A stretch of DNA of 64,000 bases from positions 14,374 through 78,373 of the forward strand of contig DATMAG010000054.1 in the NCBI GenBank assembly GCA_035560235.1, written 5' to 3'. Of the stretch, positions 54,446 through 63,055 are shown in pieces. The position numbers and the translations under genes were made by a program. The stretch is from DASRDU01 sp035560235 (GTDB lineage: Bacteria; Acidobacteriota; Blastocatellia; RBC074). The notes under the pieces were generated by a model that was not told the origin of the DNA, ran no database searches, and worked only from the letters and a program-made list of their open reading frames with translations. Position 1 is the first letter of the stretch, and each line of letters begins with the position of its first letter.

Positions 54446-55843
54446 ATGTTCAAGAAATTCCAGCATATTCATTTTGTCGGAGTGGGCGGCATCGGCATGA
54501 GCGGCATTGCCGAAGTGCTGCTTAACCTTGGCTACAAGGTGTCAGGCTCGGACGTGAAGCGTTCAGCGATTACTGACCGGCTGGAGACTCTGGGCGGGAA
54601 GATTTACGAAGGCCACGATGCCGCCAACATCGAAGGCGCGCAGGTGGTGGTGATTTCAACGGCAGTGCGGCCCGATAACGTTGAAGTCATTGAAGCCGTG
54701 CGGCGTCAGATTCCGGTGATTCCGCGCGCCGAGATGCTGGCCGAACTGATGAGATTGAAATACGGCATCGCCGTCGCCGGTTCGCACGGCAAGACGACGA
54801 CAACTTCGATGATTGCGATGGTGATGGAGCGCGGCGGTTTTGATCCGACAGTCGTGGTCGGCGGCAGGCTCAACACGCTCGGCAGTAACGCGAAGCTTGG
54901 CAGCGGCGATTTTATGGTGGTCGAGGCCGATGAAAGCGACAAGAGCTTTCTGAAGCTGTCGCCAACCATCGCCATCGTCACCAACATTGATCGTGAACAT
55001 CTGGATTTTTACCGGGACCTGGATGAAATCCGCGATCATTTCGTGCAGTTCGTCAACAAGGTTCCGTTTTACGGCGCGGTCATCATCTGCCTGGACGATC
55101 AGAACGTGCAGGCGATCATTCCGCACATCACGCGGCGCATCGTGACTTATGGCCTGAGCGCGCAGGCCGATATTTCCGCAAGCAATGTTGAAGTGTCGCG
55201 TGATTCGTTCGGTTCGACTTTCACCGTGCGGCGACGCGGCGAAGAGATGGGGCGCATCAGGCTCAACGTGCCGGGCGTGCATAACATCTGCAACGCGCTC
55301 GCGGCGGTCGGCGTCGGGCTTGATCTGAGCATGAATTTTGAAGCGATTGCCGAAGCGCTGGAATCATTCAGAGGCGCTGAACGTCGCTTTCAGATCAAGG
55401 GCCAGGTGCAGAAGAACGGCGGCAGCGAACGCGACGGCGTGCTGGTGGTTGATGATTACGGCCATCATCCGACTGAAATACGCGCCACGCTGGCTGCGGC
55501 GAAATCAACCGGGCGCAGGCTGATTGTGCTGTTTCAGCCGCATCGTTACACGCGCACGCAGGCGCTGCGCGAGGAGTTTGCGCGCTCTTTTTACGATGCC
55601 GACGTGGTGCTGCTGACGGACATTTACGCCGCCAGCGAAGACCCGATTGAAGGCGTAACGGCGCAGGCGCTGGCCGAGGAGATCGAACGCTTCGGGCATC
55701 GCAATGTGCGTTACATCGGCGGCGTGGACGAAGGCGCAAAGGCGCTGGCCGAAGTCGCGCAGGCAGGCGATCTGGTGCTGACGCTCGGCGCAGGCAATGT
55801 CTGGCGCGCGGGCGAAGAGTTCATTGCAAAGGCCAGCGCGTGA
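54446..55843 (+). CDS. murC: UDP-N-acetylmuramate--L-alanine ligase
   Basis: 465 residues. Attaches L-Ala to UDP-MurNAc, the first peptide step. N-terminus FQHIHFVGVGGIGMSGIAEV (nucleotide-sugar domain), P-loop AVAGSHGKTTTTSMIAMVM, TNIDREHLDFYRDLDEIRDH, NALAAVGVGLDLSM-type helix and C-terminal VDDYGHHPTEIRATLAAA and FQPHRYTRTQALREEFAR. Complete and typical. GAAAGGG precedes ATG. A perfect 19-bp inverted repeat follows. Confidence 0.97.
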   Translation: MFKKFQHIHFVGVGGIGMSGIAEVLLNLGYKVSGSDVKRSAITDRLETLGGKIYEGHDAANIEGAQVVVISTAVRPDNVEVIEAVRRQIPVIPRAEMLAELMRLKYGIAVAGSHGKTTTTSMIAMVMERGGFDPTVVVGGRLNTLGSNAKLGSGDFMVVEADESDKSFLKLSPTIAIVTNIDREHLDFYRDLDEIRDHFVQFVNKVPFYGAVIICLDDQNVQAIIPHITRRIVTYGLSAQADISASNVEVSRDSFGSTFTVRRRGEEMGRIRLNVPGVHNICNALAAVGVGLDLSMNFEAIAEALESFRGAERRFQIKGQVQKNGGSERDGVLVVDDYGHHPTEIRATLAAAKSTGRRLIVLFQPHRYTRTQALREEFARSFYDADVVLLTDIYAASEDPIEGVTAQALAEEIERFGHRNVRYIGGVDEGAKALAEVAQAGDLVLTLGAGNVWRAGEEFIAKASA

Positions 55844-55846
55844 ACA

Positions 55847-55896
55847 CGAATCTCGAATCTCAAATCTCAGATTTCAAATTTGAGATTCGAGATTCG
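55847..55896. repeat. Perfect 19-bp inverted repeat built from GAATCTC words
   Basis: Arms 55847-55865 and 55878-55896 match perfectly with a 12-nt loop, 4 nt after the murC stop. The murB ribosome-binding site lies 10 nt further on. Confidence 0.93.
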
Positions 55897-55921
55897 AGAT
55901 CACAGACGAGGAGAGACTCCC

Positions 55922-56959
55922 TTGAGTTACCCGCTCAGAAATTTCCATCAGGATCGGTCACGTCGCCAGCCTGTGAATAAAACAGCGCTGCGCGCCGTCG
56001 AACGCGTGGATGAAATCGAAGCCATGGCGCGGGCGACTGAATCACAGTGTCGTTCGTGGCAGTGGCTGAAAAACTTTACCGCCCTGCGCGTCGGCGGCCC
56101 GGTGGCGGCGATTGTCTATCCGTCAACAGTCGCAGGCGCGGCGCAGCTTGTTCACAAACTGCAGCAGGCCGGAATCAGGTGGCGCGCGCTCGGACACGGC
56201 ACGAGCATTCTGGCGGCTGATGAAGTGCATGATTTTGTGGCCATCAGTTTGCGGCTGATGGATGAACGGCTGATCTTTGATGGTTCGCTGGTCACTGTGC
56301 ATGCGGGCTACAGCCTGATTGCGCTTGTCAGGGCAGCGGCTCAACGCGGGCTGTCGGGGCTTGAAGGTTTTGCCGGCATGCCGGGCAGCGTCGGCGGCGC
56401 GCTGCGCATGGAAACTGAAAGCGAAGGCTGCGATCTGTGGCGGCTGGTTGAGAGCGTGACGATTGCCGAACGCGGCGCGCCCAGGGTGATTCCGCTGAAG
56501 GATCTGGTTTACCGCGACATTGTTTACAAGGAAGGCAATCGCGGCCTGGCCGATGATTCATTGATTCTGACAGCGACGCTCAAACTGTCGCCGGGCAGCC
56601 CGGCAAAAATCAGGGAGGAGACTGAACGCCACGAAATCAAACGCTGCGCGACCGCGCCTGAATTGAATGCCAGTGCCAGCCGCGTTTTTGACGACGTGTC
56701 GGTTGAGCCGGATTCAGCCCCGGCTGCTCTGAGTGCAGGGCAACTGGTTGATGAACTCGGATTCAAAGGCAGGGGACACGGCGGCGCGCGCGTTTCTGAA
56801 GCGAACGCCGAATACATCGTCAATGAAGGCGCCGCAACTGCCGATGACGTGCTGGCGCTGAGCGATCTGATCCGCGAGCAGGCACGCAAGCTGCGCGGAC
56901 TGAATTTGAAGCTTGGTCTTGATGTCTGGAAGAACGGGAATGAGAGAAACGAGAAGTAA
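55922..56959 (+). CDS. murB: MurB-like UDP-N-acetylenolpyruvoylglucosamine reductase, divergent
   Basis: 345 residues from TTG 55922, chosen because GAGGAGAG lies 7 nt upstream. FAD-binding opening FTALRVGGPVAAIVYPSTV and GMPGSVGGALRME show the MurB fold, and the gene holds the murB slot. However GxGSN reads LGHGTSIL, the NAGA loop is RMETES, and the C-terminal catalytic Glu position appears as Asp (GLDVWKNG, residue 334). YRD (198-199 region) and a Ser at 253 before RVF remain. Either a working divergent MurB or a degenerate paralogue. C-terminal HANF-like motif reads SEANAEYIVN. Confidence 0.85.
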   Translation: MSYPLRNFHQDRSRRQPVNKTALRAVERVDEIEAMARATESQCRSWQWLKNFTALRVGGPVAAIVYPSTVAGAAQLVHKLQQAGIRWRALGHGTSILAADEVHDFVAISLRLMDERLIFDGSLVTVHAGYSLIALVRAAAQRGLSGLEGFAGMPGSVGGALRMETESEGCDLWRLVESVTIAERGAPRVIPLKDLVYRDIVYKEGNRGLADDSLILTATLKLSPGSPAKIREETERHEIKRCATAPELNASASRVFDDVSVEPDSAPAALSAGQLVDELGFKGRGHGGARVSEANAEYIVNEGAATADDVLALSDLIREQARKLRGLNLKLGLDVWKNGNERNEK

Positions 56960-57977
56960 TCATCAGACAGCAGAACCCGATTTCAGCGGCCCGATTTCAG
57001 CGGGTGATCTCGGATTGCGCCGTCATCGCACGGCGAATGGTGTCGGAGTGACCCCGCCGCGCCACAAGACGGGATTGCCGAATGAACCTGCACGCGGGCA
57101 ACAGCGTCACAGTGCGAAAGGCGCGAACCGACCTCTGAGCAGACCACGAGAAACGTCCGGCTGGCTGAGCCGACATCGCCTGAAGGTGTTCATCGCGCTT
57201 TTCGCCCTGGTGCTGCTGGTGACGGTGTTTTCAGGCATGGTCTGGGCTTATCGTTCAATTACCGGGTCGCAGCTTTTTGCGCTGCACAAAATCGAAGTGC
57301 AGGGTGCGGTGCAGACTTCGCCGGATGAACTGACGCAGACTTTGCGGCAGAAAGCAGGCGGTCGCAGTCTGTGGCAGGTTGATCTGGCTGCGCTGCGGAC
57401 GGAAGTGATGAAGTATCCCTGGATTCGTGAGGCGCAGCTTGAAAGAGTGCTGCCTGACACACTGCGCGTGACGATTGATGAACGCGAACCGTTTGCTCCG
57501 GCGCGGCGCGCGAGCGGCTCACTGATCTGGGTTGATCGTGACGGCGTGCCGCTTGGTGAACGGGCCGTCATCAAAAACGGCGCGATTCCGCCGGTCATCA
57601 GCGGACTTGACGAGGGCGACACGCCGGAAGTGAAAGAGGCCAACAAACAGCGGCTGAATGTCTATCAGCAGTTGCTGGCCGATCTCGACCGCGAAGAGCC
57701 GAAGCTGTCGGACAAGGTGGATGAGATCACGCTCGAAGACATTCACGATGTCAGACTGCGACTGGTTGAAAAAAACATCAGCGTTATGCTCGGCGACACG
57801 AACTTTCGTGCCCGGCTCGCGTCGGCGCTGAAAATTCTTGACGCCGTCGAAAGAAAAGACGTGGCCGCGCTTGGGCTGCTCAACGCGAGCGATGCCGAGC
57901 GCATCATCAAAGGCGAGCGCGTGGCTTACCTGCGAGCTACACGCGATGACCGGGTGCATCTCAAATTTGCTCAGTAA
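56940..57977 (+). CDS. ftsQ: Cell division protein FtsQ (POTRA domain)
   Basis: 345 residues from ATG 56940, which overlaps the murB end by 20 nt. Long basic cytoplasmic tail (1-80), one membrane segment (about 87-108; VFIALFALVLLVTVFSGMVW), POTRA domain (LFALHKIEVQGAVQTSPDEL; LWQVDLAALRTEVMKYPWIR; EAQLERVLPDTLRVTIDERE) and a beta domain ending in RVAYLRATRDDRVHLKF. Slot and layout match FtsQ/DivIB, a scaffold of the divisome. Upstream ATG 56922 is possible. Confidence 0.92.
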   Translation: MRETRSNHQTAEPDFSGPISAGDLGLRRHRTANGVGVTPPRHKTGLPNEPARGQQRHSAKGANRPLSRPRETSGWLSRHRLKVFIALFALVLLVTVFSGMVWAYRSITGSQLFALHKIEVQGAVQTSPDELTQTLRQKAGGRSLWQVDLAALRTEVMKYPWIREAQLERVLPDTLRVTIDEREPFAPARRASGSLIWVDRDGVPLGERAVIKNGAIPPVISGLDEGDTPEVKEANKQRLNVYQQLLADLDREEPKLSDKVDEITLEDIHDVRLRLVEKNISVMLGDTNFRARLASALKILDAVERKDVAALGLLNASDAERIIKGERVAYLRATRDDRVHLKFAQ

Positions 57978-57982
57978 ACAGA

Positions 57983-58110
57983 CGCGCTGAGTCCGGAGTC
58001 CGGAGTTCGAGCTGGTCGCTGAAGAGTTCCAGTTACGAAACCGTGATCGTCTGACTGAAAGCAGGACTCTGAAGGACGAAGATCGAACTCCGAACCCCTG
58101 ACTCAGCGCG
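57983..58110. repeat. 30-bp inverted repeat built from GGAGTCC words
   Basis: Arms 57983-58012 and 58081-58110 match at about 26 of 30 bases with a 68-nt interior, filling the ftsQ-ftsA gap. Confidence 0.85.
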
Positions 58111-58152
58111 CCGAAGGAAACGTTCACTCGATATTTTTTTGAGAGGATCAGA

Positions 58153-59406
58153 ATGGCAAAACAGACTTCACAGGTTGTGGGACTCGACATCGGAACGACA
58201 AAGGTGCGCGCAGTCATTGCGGAAACCTTCGATCATCAGCTTGAGATCGTCGGCATCGGCGAAGCTGAATCGAAGGGCCTGCGCAAGGGCGTCGTCGTCA
58301 ATCCGGAGGCAGCGACGGACGCGATTCGCCGGGCGGTTGAAGCGGCTGAACTGATGTCGGGCCTGGCGGCTGATGCGGTTTATGTCGGGTTGTCAGGGTC
58401 GCACATCAAGGGCGAAAACAGCAAAGGCGTGATTGCCGTTTCAAGCCGTCACCGCGAAATCGGCCCCGAAGACATCAAGCGCGTGATTGATGCGGCCTGC
58501 GCTGTTTCGATTCCATCAGGTCGCGTGATCGCTGATGTGATTCCGCAGGAGTTCACGGTTGACGATCAGGACGGCATCGGCGATCCGCTCGGCATGCCAG
58601 GCTCGCGGCTCGCGGCGTCGGTGCATATTGTGACCAGCCCGATTGCCGCCAAGCAGAACATCATCACCAGCGTCAATCGCGCCGGACTTGCGGTCGCCGA
58701 TATGATGCTGACGCAGCTTGCTTCGGCTGACGCGGTGCTGAGCGAAGAGGACAAGGAGTTCGGCACGGCGCTCGTCAATATCGGCGGTGAAACCACGAGC
58801 CTGGCGATTTATCAGCGCGGCACGGTCTGGCACACTGCAGTCTTTCCGGTCGGCGGCAATCACTTCACCAATGACATCGCTTTCGGCCTGCGCACACCGA
58901 TTCCTGAGGCCGAGCGCATCAAGCGTGAGTACGGCTGCGCGTATCAGCATCTGCTCAGTTCCGAAGAAGGTTCGGAGGTGATTGAAGTGCCCGGCGTCGG
59001 CGGGCGTGCGCCGCGCGAACTTTCACGCCAGATTCTCTGCGACATTATGGAGCCGCGCGCAGAGGAGATTCTGATGCATGTGCATGACGAGATCAGACAT
59101 GCGGGCTTTGATCGTCAGTTATCGAGCGGAATTGTGCTGACCGGCGGCGGCGCGCTGCTGACCGGAATGATTGAGATTGCCGAGCAGGTCTTCGATGCTC
59201 CGGTGCGAATCGGCGCACCCTCCGGCTGGGGCGGGCCGGCTGAAGATGAAGTCAATGCGGCGGGCTTTGCCACCGCGGTGGGGCTGGCGATGTATGGCCT
59301 GAGACATTCACACGGACAGGCCAATACGGCACGGCAGCAGCCGCGCAAGGTCGTGGCGTTTTCGATGGCTTCACGGGTCAGACACATTTTCGGCTCTCTG
59401 TTCTGA
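58153..59406 (+). CDS. ftsA: Cell division protein FtsA
   Basis: 417 residues. Actin-fold ATPase tethering FtsZ to the membrane. Phosphate loops VVGLDIGTTKVRAVIAE and NIGGETTSLAIYQRG, 1C-domain segment SGSHIKGENSKGVIAVS, adenosine motif GIVLTGGGALLTGMIEIAE, and a C-terminal amphipathic helix (SMASRVRHIFGSLF) for membrane binding. Length and motifs are standard. GAGAGGATCAGA precedes the ATG. Confidence 0.97.
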   Translation: MAKQTSQVVGLDIGTTKVRAVIAETFDHQLEIVGIGEAESKGLRKGVVVNPEAATDAIRRAVEAAELMSGLAADAVYVGLSGSHIKGENSKGVIAVSSRHREIGPEDIKRVIDAACAVSIPSGRVIADVIPQEFTVDDQDGIGDPLGMPGSRLAASVHIVTSPIAAKQNIITSVNRAGLAVADMMLTQLASADAVLSEEDKEFGTALVNIGGETTSLAIYQRGTVWHTAVFPVGGNHFTNDIAFGLRTPIPEAERIKREYGCAYQHLLSSEEGSEVIEVPGVGGRAPRELSRQILCDIMEPRAEEILMHVHDEIRHAGFDRQLSSGIVLTGGGALLTGMIEIAEQVFDAPVRIGAPSGWGGPAEDEVNAAGFATAVGLAMYGLRHSHGQANTARQQPRKVVAFSMASRVRHIFGSLF

Positions 59407-59878
59407 GGCCGGGGAAGCAGTTTTTGTACGGGGTTCAAGCTGCCTGGAAGGATGAAGAAGGAACGCGAAAAGAAAGTGAGTGGCAAGTGACGAAAATTTT
59501 CCTGAAAGTTTGATCTGCTCTTGGCAATTCCACATCTTGTGCTAAAATCGCCGCGCTTACACAACATCGTGCGCCAGCAATCAGGGCCGAGGTAGTTTAA
59601 CTCACGCATGCCGATCCTTGACGGATTCCCCATAGAATAGCGTTTTTGAGAGGAAAGAACTGTCTGATCGCATGCTTTCATACCCCCTCTTAAGCGAATG
59701 GTTAAGGCCACGCGCAGCCCCGTGCCAGACCGATGCCCTGAAAATGAAGTTGTGGTGAGTGAAAACGCTGGCGTCAGATGATGCTTCCTGAGCATCTTGA
59801 CTGAAAATCCACAGACCCGAGAGTCGCACAGGCAACGGTAATGAAGAACTTCCATAATCTGAGAGCAGGAGGCGCAGG
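59407..59878 (+). other. 472-bp ftsA-ftsZ gap holding a promoter and leader
   Basis: No supported protein gene. It contains a strong promoter (59521) and about 320 nt of leader before ftsZ, with no recognised riboswitch. Confidence 0.55.
59521..59548 (+). promoter_or_regulatory. Sigma70-like promoter for ftsZ
   Basis: TTGGCA (59521-59526), 16-bp spacer, TAAAAT (59543-59548). Suggests ftsZ is transcribed on its own as well as from upstream. Confidence 0.65.
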
Positions 59879-61003
59879 ATGGCAACAGAAGATCACGGGC
59901 TGAGCTTCAAATTCGTTGATGAACCTCCGATGAGCGGCGCTCGCATCAAGGTCATCGGCGTGGGTGGTGGCGGCAGCAATGCTGTCAATCACATGATTGA
60001 TGCAAAAATCGACGGCATCGAATTTCTGGTTGCCAACACTGACCTTCAGGCACTGAAAAGATCCCAGGCTTCGCACAAGCTGCAGATCGGCGCAAAGCTG
60101 ACCAAGGGACTCGGCGCCGGAGCGAATCCGGAAATCGGGCGCGATGCAGCTCTGGAAGACACGGAAAAAATCATCGAGTCGCTGGAAGGCGCCGACATGG
60201 TTTTCGTGACGGTGGGCCTGGGTGGCGGCACCGGCACAGGAGCGGCTCCGATCATTGCCTCGCTGGCGTCTGAACTGGGTGCGCTGACGGTGGCTGTTGT
60301 CACCAAGCCCTTCCCGTTTGAAGGCCGACACCGGCTGCGTCAGGCTGAAGCCGGACTGCAGGAACTGCGCTCGGTGGTTGACACGCTGATTACGATTCCG
60401 AATGAACGTCTGATTCAGACAGCGGATCGCAATATGTCGCTGGCTGATGCCTTCAGGATGGCGGACGATGTGCTGCGTCAGGCTGTGCAGGGCATTTCAG
60501 ATCTGATTACCATTCCCGGCTACATCAACGTCGACTTCGCTGACGTCAAGGCGGTGATGAAGGGGATGGGGATTGCGCTGATGGGAACAGGTCACGCGCT
60601 TGGCGAAAACCGCGCGCTTGAGGCGACCCATCGCGCCATTTCAAGCCCGCTGCTCGAAGAGGCTTCGATTGAAGGCGCGCGCGGCGTTCTCGTCAACATC
60701 ACCGGCGGGTCAGATCTTTCTCTCTTCGAAGTTGATGAAGCAATGAAGGTCATTCACAACCATGCTGATCCTGATGCCAACATCATCTTCGGCACGGTCA
60801 ATGATGACCGGTTGCAGAATGAAATGAAGATCACCGTGATTGCCACCGGCTTCGAGAAGGCGAACGAAAATCTGCACAGTTTTCCGGTGCGTCCGGGCAG
60901 CACTACTCCGCCGCCCGCGCCGCCGCGCCCGAGCGGGCCACCAGCGGGTCGTGATGCAGAAGATCTTGACGTTCCTACATTCATTCGCAAGAAAGCTGAC
61001 TGA
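59879..61003 (+). CDS. ftsZ: Cell division GTPase FtsZ
   Basis: 374 residues. Tubulin-like GTPase forming the Z-ring. G-box VIGVGGGGSNAVNHMID, tubulin signature GLGGGTGTGAAPIIASLA, NERLIQ region, T7 synergy loop INVDFADVKAVMK, and a Pro-rich linker with C-terminal peptide LDVPTFIRKKAD for FtsA binding. A short N-terminal tail (EDHGLSFKFVDEPPM) precedes the fold. AGGAGGCGCAGG directly before ATG is a strong ribosome-binding site. Complete. Confidence 0.98.
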   Translation: MATEDHGLSFKFVDEPPMSGARIKVIGVGGGGSNAVNHMIDAKIDGIEFLVANTDLQALKRSQASHKLQIGAKLTKGLGAGANPEIGRDAALEDTEKIIESLEGADMVFVTVGLGGGTGTGAAPIIASLASELGALTVAVVTKPFPFEGRHRLRQAEAGLQELRSVVDTLITIPNERLIQTADRNMSLADAFRMADDVLRQAVQGISDLITIPGYINVDFADVKAVMKGMGIALMGTGHALGENRALEATHRAISSPLLEEASIEGARGVLVNITGGSDLSLFEVDEAMKVIHNHADPDANIIFGTVNDDRLQNEMKITVIATGFEKANENLHSFPVRPGSTTPPPAPPRPSGPPAGRDAEDLDVPTFIRKKAD

Positions 61004-61496
61004 AAGAGTCTGAAAGCCCTGAAGCCCTGAAGTCATGGGACTGACAGATGCGGACTTTCCTCCAACGGCTTCATCCCCACAGTCGCGGGGCTTTCAGATC
61101 ATTCCTCCCGTTGATTAACGGCGTTCTCCTTGCCTGATGTGGCAGCTTTGAGGTAGTATCTCGTCCATCGGAGAACAACAGAGTTAGTACAGATTGCCGC
61201 AGCGTTCTGGCTTGACGTCTGTGGTAACTCCCGCGTCATTCCTCAGTTGATCTCGCGTGAGGAATCTCTCGACTTAAGCGGTCTGGTGAAAAACCAGAAA
61301 AGTCCCGTCGTAACGATGGCCGCAGGGCTCCTGGACAAGCCCGCAGCCTTCGGGCTTTCGCCAGAGACTCGAAAGAATAAAAAAAGGAAGCCGGGCAGGC
61401 GGTAACCGCTGTGCCAGCCTGTCAGGCAGCCGCAGAGAACAAAAAGTTTCAGGCGGTGTGATCCCGTCACATTTCTCGATTACAGGAGCAAAGAAC
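61004..61496 (+). other. 493-bp non-coding region between ftsZ and the Hfq-like gene
   Basis: Holds degenerate repeat words (TGAAAGCCCTGAAGCCCTGA near 61011, GGGGCTTTCA near 61086), a weak promoter-like pair (TTGCCT at 61130, TAGTAT at 61154, 18 bp) and two hairpins: TCTGGT/ACCAGA near 61282-61298, and 61331-61364 (CTGG, AGCCCG/CGGGCT, CCAG). May be the leader of the Hfq-like gene. Confidence 0.5.
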
Positions 61497-61853
61497 GTGA
61501 ACAGGAAATTGATTCGCACAACGCTGGCCGAGGTCAAGGAGCGTGAACAACAGGCGCGGCATGCGCCACCTCCTCCACCACAGAGAGGAGAACAGTCCGG
61601 CGGTGCAGCCGCCGCGCAGCAGCGCAAGAAGGTTCCGCCTGAGCAGACCAATGCGGAGAGCTTCTATTACAAGAAACAGATGGATGCCCGCACTCCGATG
61701 GTCATTGTCCTGCAGGACGGCGAGGTGCTGCATGGCACGATTGAATGGTACGACAAGGGCAGCATCAAACTGCATCGGCAGAGCGGGCCGAACCTGCTGA
61801 TCCTCAAACACAACATCAAATATCTGTACAAGGATGAGGACAGCGAGGACTGA
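61497..61853 (+). CDS. Hfq-like Sm-domain RNA-binding protein with N-terminal extension
   Basis: 118 residues from GTG 61497 (AGGAG 9 nt upstream). Residues 1-50 are basic and low-complexity (EREQQARHAPPPPPQR, GGAAAAQQRKK). Residues 52-112 form a Sm fold: MVIVLQDGEVLHGTIEWYDK (Sm1, with the conserved G and D) and LILKHNIKYLYK (Sm2, KHNI in place of KHAI). The proximal-face F of FDxF is not present (YDKGSI). Likely a ring-forming RNA chaperone with altered RNA binding. Acidic end DEDSED. Confidence 0.87.
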   Translation: MNRKLIRTTLAEVKEREQQARHAPPPPPQRGEQSGGAAAAQQRKKVPPEQTNAESFYYKKQMDARTPMVIVLQDGEVLHGTIEWYDKGSIKLHRQSGPNLLILKHNIKYLYKDEDSED

Positions 61854-61915
61854 TCCGGCTCGCGAGCGGCAGCCTGCCGTCTCTGTCTCAGGCTGATTGA
61901 GCAACACGGAAAGCC

Positions 61916-62947
61916 TTGACCACTGATCCGGTAAAATCACGTCCGCGCATCGGCATCACCATCGGCGACCCGGCTGGCATCGGCCCTGAAGTCACGCTCA
62001 AGGCAGTGGAGAGTTCCGAAGTGCTTGAGTCGTGCGTTCCGGTGATCATCGGTGATGCGCAATATCTCGCCCACTGGGCGCGCGTTTTCAACCTCACTCG
62101 CGGACTCGATGTGGTCAATGCGGAGGCCGGTAACCTGGCCCGACTGCCAGCCCATCTCGACTCTCCTGTCATTTACAACCTGAACAACATTCCCGGTTTC
62201 ATTGAAATGGGCCGGGAACAGGCGGCGTGCGGTCGCGCGGCGGCTGAATTCATCGAGGCTGCGGTGCAGTTATGCCGGATGGGAGAGCTCGATGCCATCA
62301 CGACCGCGCCGATCAACAAAAGCGCGCTTCACCTCGGCGGCTATCCTTTTCCCGGCCATACCGAATTTCTCGCCGAACTGACTGAAACTGATGAGTTCGC
62401 CATGACCTTCATCGCGCCGGGGCTGCGTGTGGCGCTGCTGACGACACATCTGCCGCTGGCTGACGCAATCAGAGAAGTGAAGAAGGATAAGCTCGAAAGT
62501 CTGATTCGTCTGGTGCATCGTGAACTGGTGCGTTACGGGTTCGCGCAGCCGCGCATTGCCGTTGCCGCGCTCAACCCGCACGGCGGCGAAGGCGGATTGT
62601 TCGGAATGGAGGAGGCCGTTGAAATGGCTCCGGCCATCGAAGCCTGTCGCCTGCAGGACAACATCGAAGTCAGCGGGCCATATTCCGGCGATACTGTGTT
62701 TCTGCGTGCAGCGCGCGGTGAATTCGATCTCGTCATCTCGTGTTATCACGATCAGGGACTGATTCCGGTCAAATGTCTCTCCTTCGGTGAGGCAGTCAAC
62801 GTCACGCTCGGACTGCCATTCATTCGCACTTCAGTTGATCACGGCACAGCCTTCGACATTGCCGGCCAGGGCGTGGCTGATCCTTCAAGTATGATCGTCG
62901 CCATCAAACTTGCCGCTGATCTGGTTCGCAGGTCAGCAGGTCAGTAA
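61916..62947 (+). CDS. pdxA: 4-hydroxythreonine-4-phosphate dehydrogenase
   Basis: 343 residues from TTG 61916 (GGAAAG upstream). Oxidises 4-phosphohydroxy-L-threonine in the DXP-dependent pyridoxal phosphate pathway. N-terminus RIGITIGDPAGIGPEVTLKA, metal and substrate His in FPGHTEFLAELT, VALLTTHLPLADA, ALNPHGGEGGLFGMEE, ISCYHDQGLIPVKCLSFGEAVNVTL-type end (here ISCYHDQGLIPVK) and RTSVDHGTAFDIAGQG. All standard. PLP is also needed by the missing DapC step, a loose link. Strong terminator follows. Confidence 0.96.
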   Translation: MTTDPVKSRPRIGITIGDPAGIGPEVTLKAVESSEVLESCVPVIIGDAQYLAHWARVFNLTRGLDVVNAEAGNLARLPAHLDSPVIYNLNNIPGFIEMGREQAACGRAAAEFIEAAVQLCRMGELDAITTAPINKSALHLGGYPFPGHTEFLAELTETDEFAMTFIAPGLRVALLTTHLPLADAIREVKKDKLESLIRLVHRELVRYGFAQPRIAVAALNPHGGEGGLFGMEEAVEMAPAIEACRLQDNIEVSGPYSGDTVFLRAARGEFDLVISCYHDQGLIPVKCLSFGEAVNVTLGLPFIRTSVDHGTAFDIAGQGVADPSSMIVAIKLAADLVRRSAGQ

Positions 62948-62959
62948 CGCCGCGGGCGA

Positions 62960-63010
62960 AAAACAAACAGGCCGGGAAACTCTTCAGTAGAGTCTCCAGG
63001 CCTGTTGTTC
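62960..63010. terminator. Bidirectional terminator between pdxA and the CAP-domain gene
   Basis: Outer 8-bp stem AACAGGCC (62966-62973) / GGCCTGTT (62999-63006) with further inner pairing. On the minus strand it is followed by TTTGTTTTT, so it ends the CAP gene firmly; on the plus strand the T-run is weak. Confidence 0.8.
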
Positions 63011-63055
63011 GTTCCGGCAAGCCGAGAGCAGGCCGCCGCTGATTTTTGTGCAGCC

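Noticed and set aside
59452..59490. 12-codon open frame (MKKEREKKVSGK) after ftsA
   Set aside because: Too short, with no conserved feature or strong ribosome-binding site to call a gene or leader peptide.
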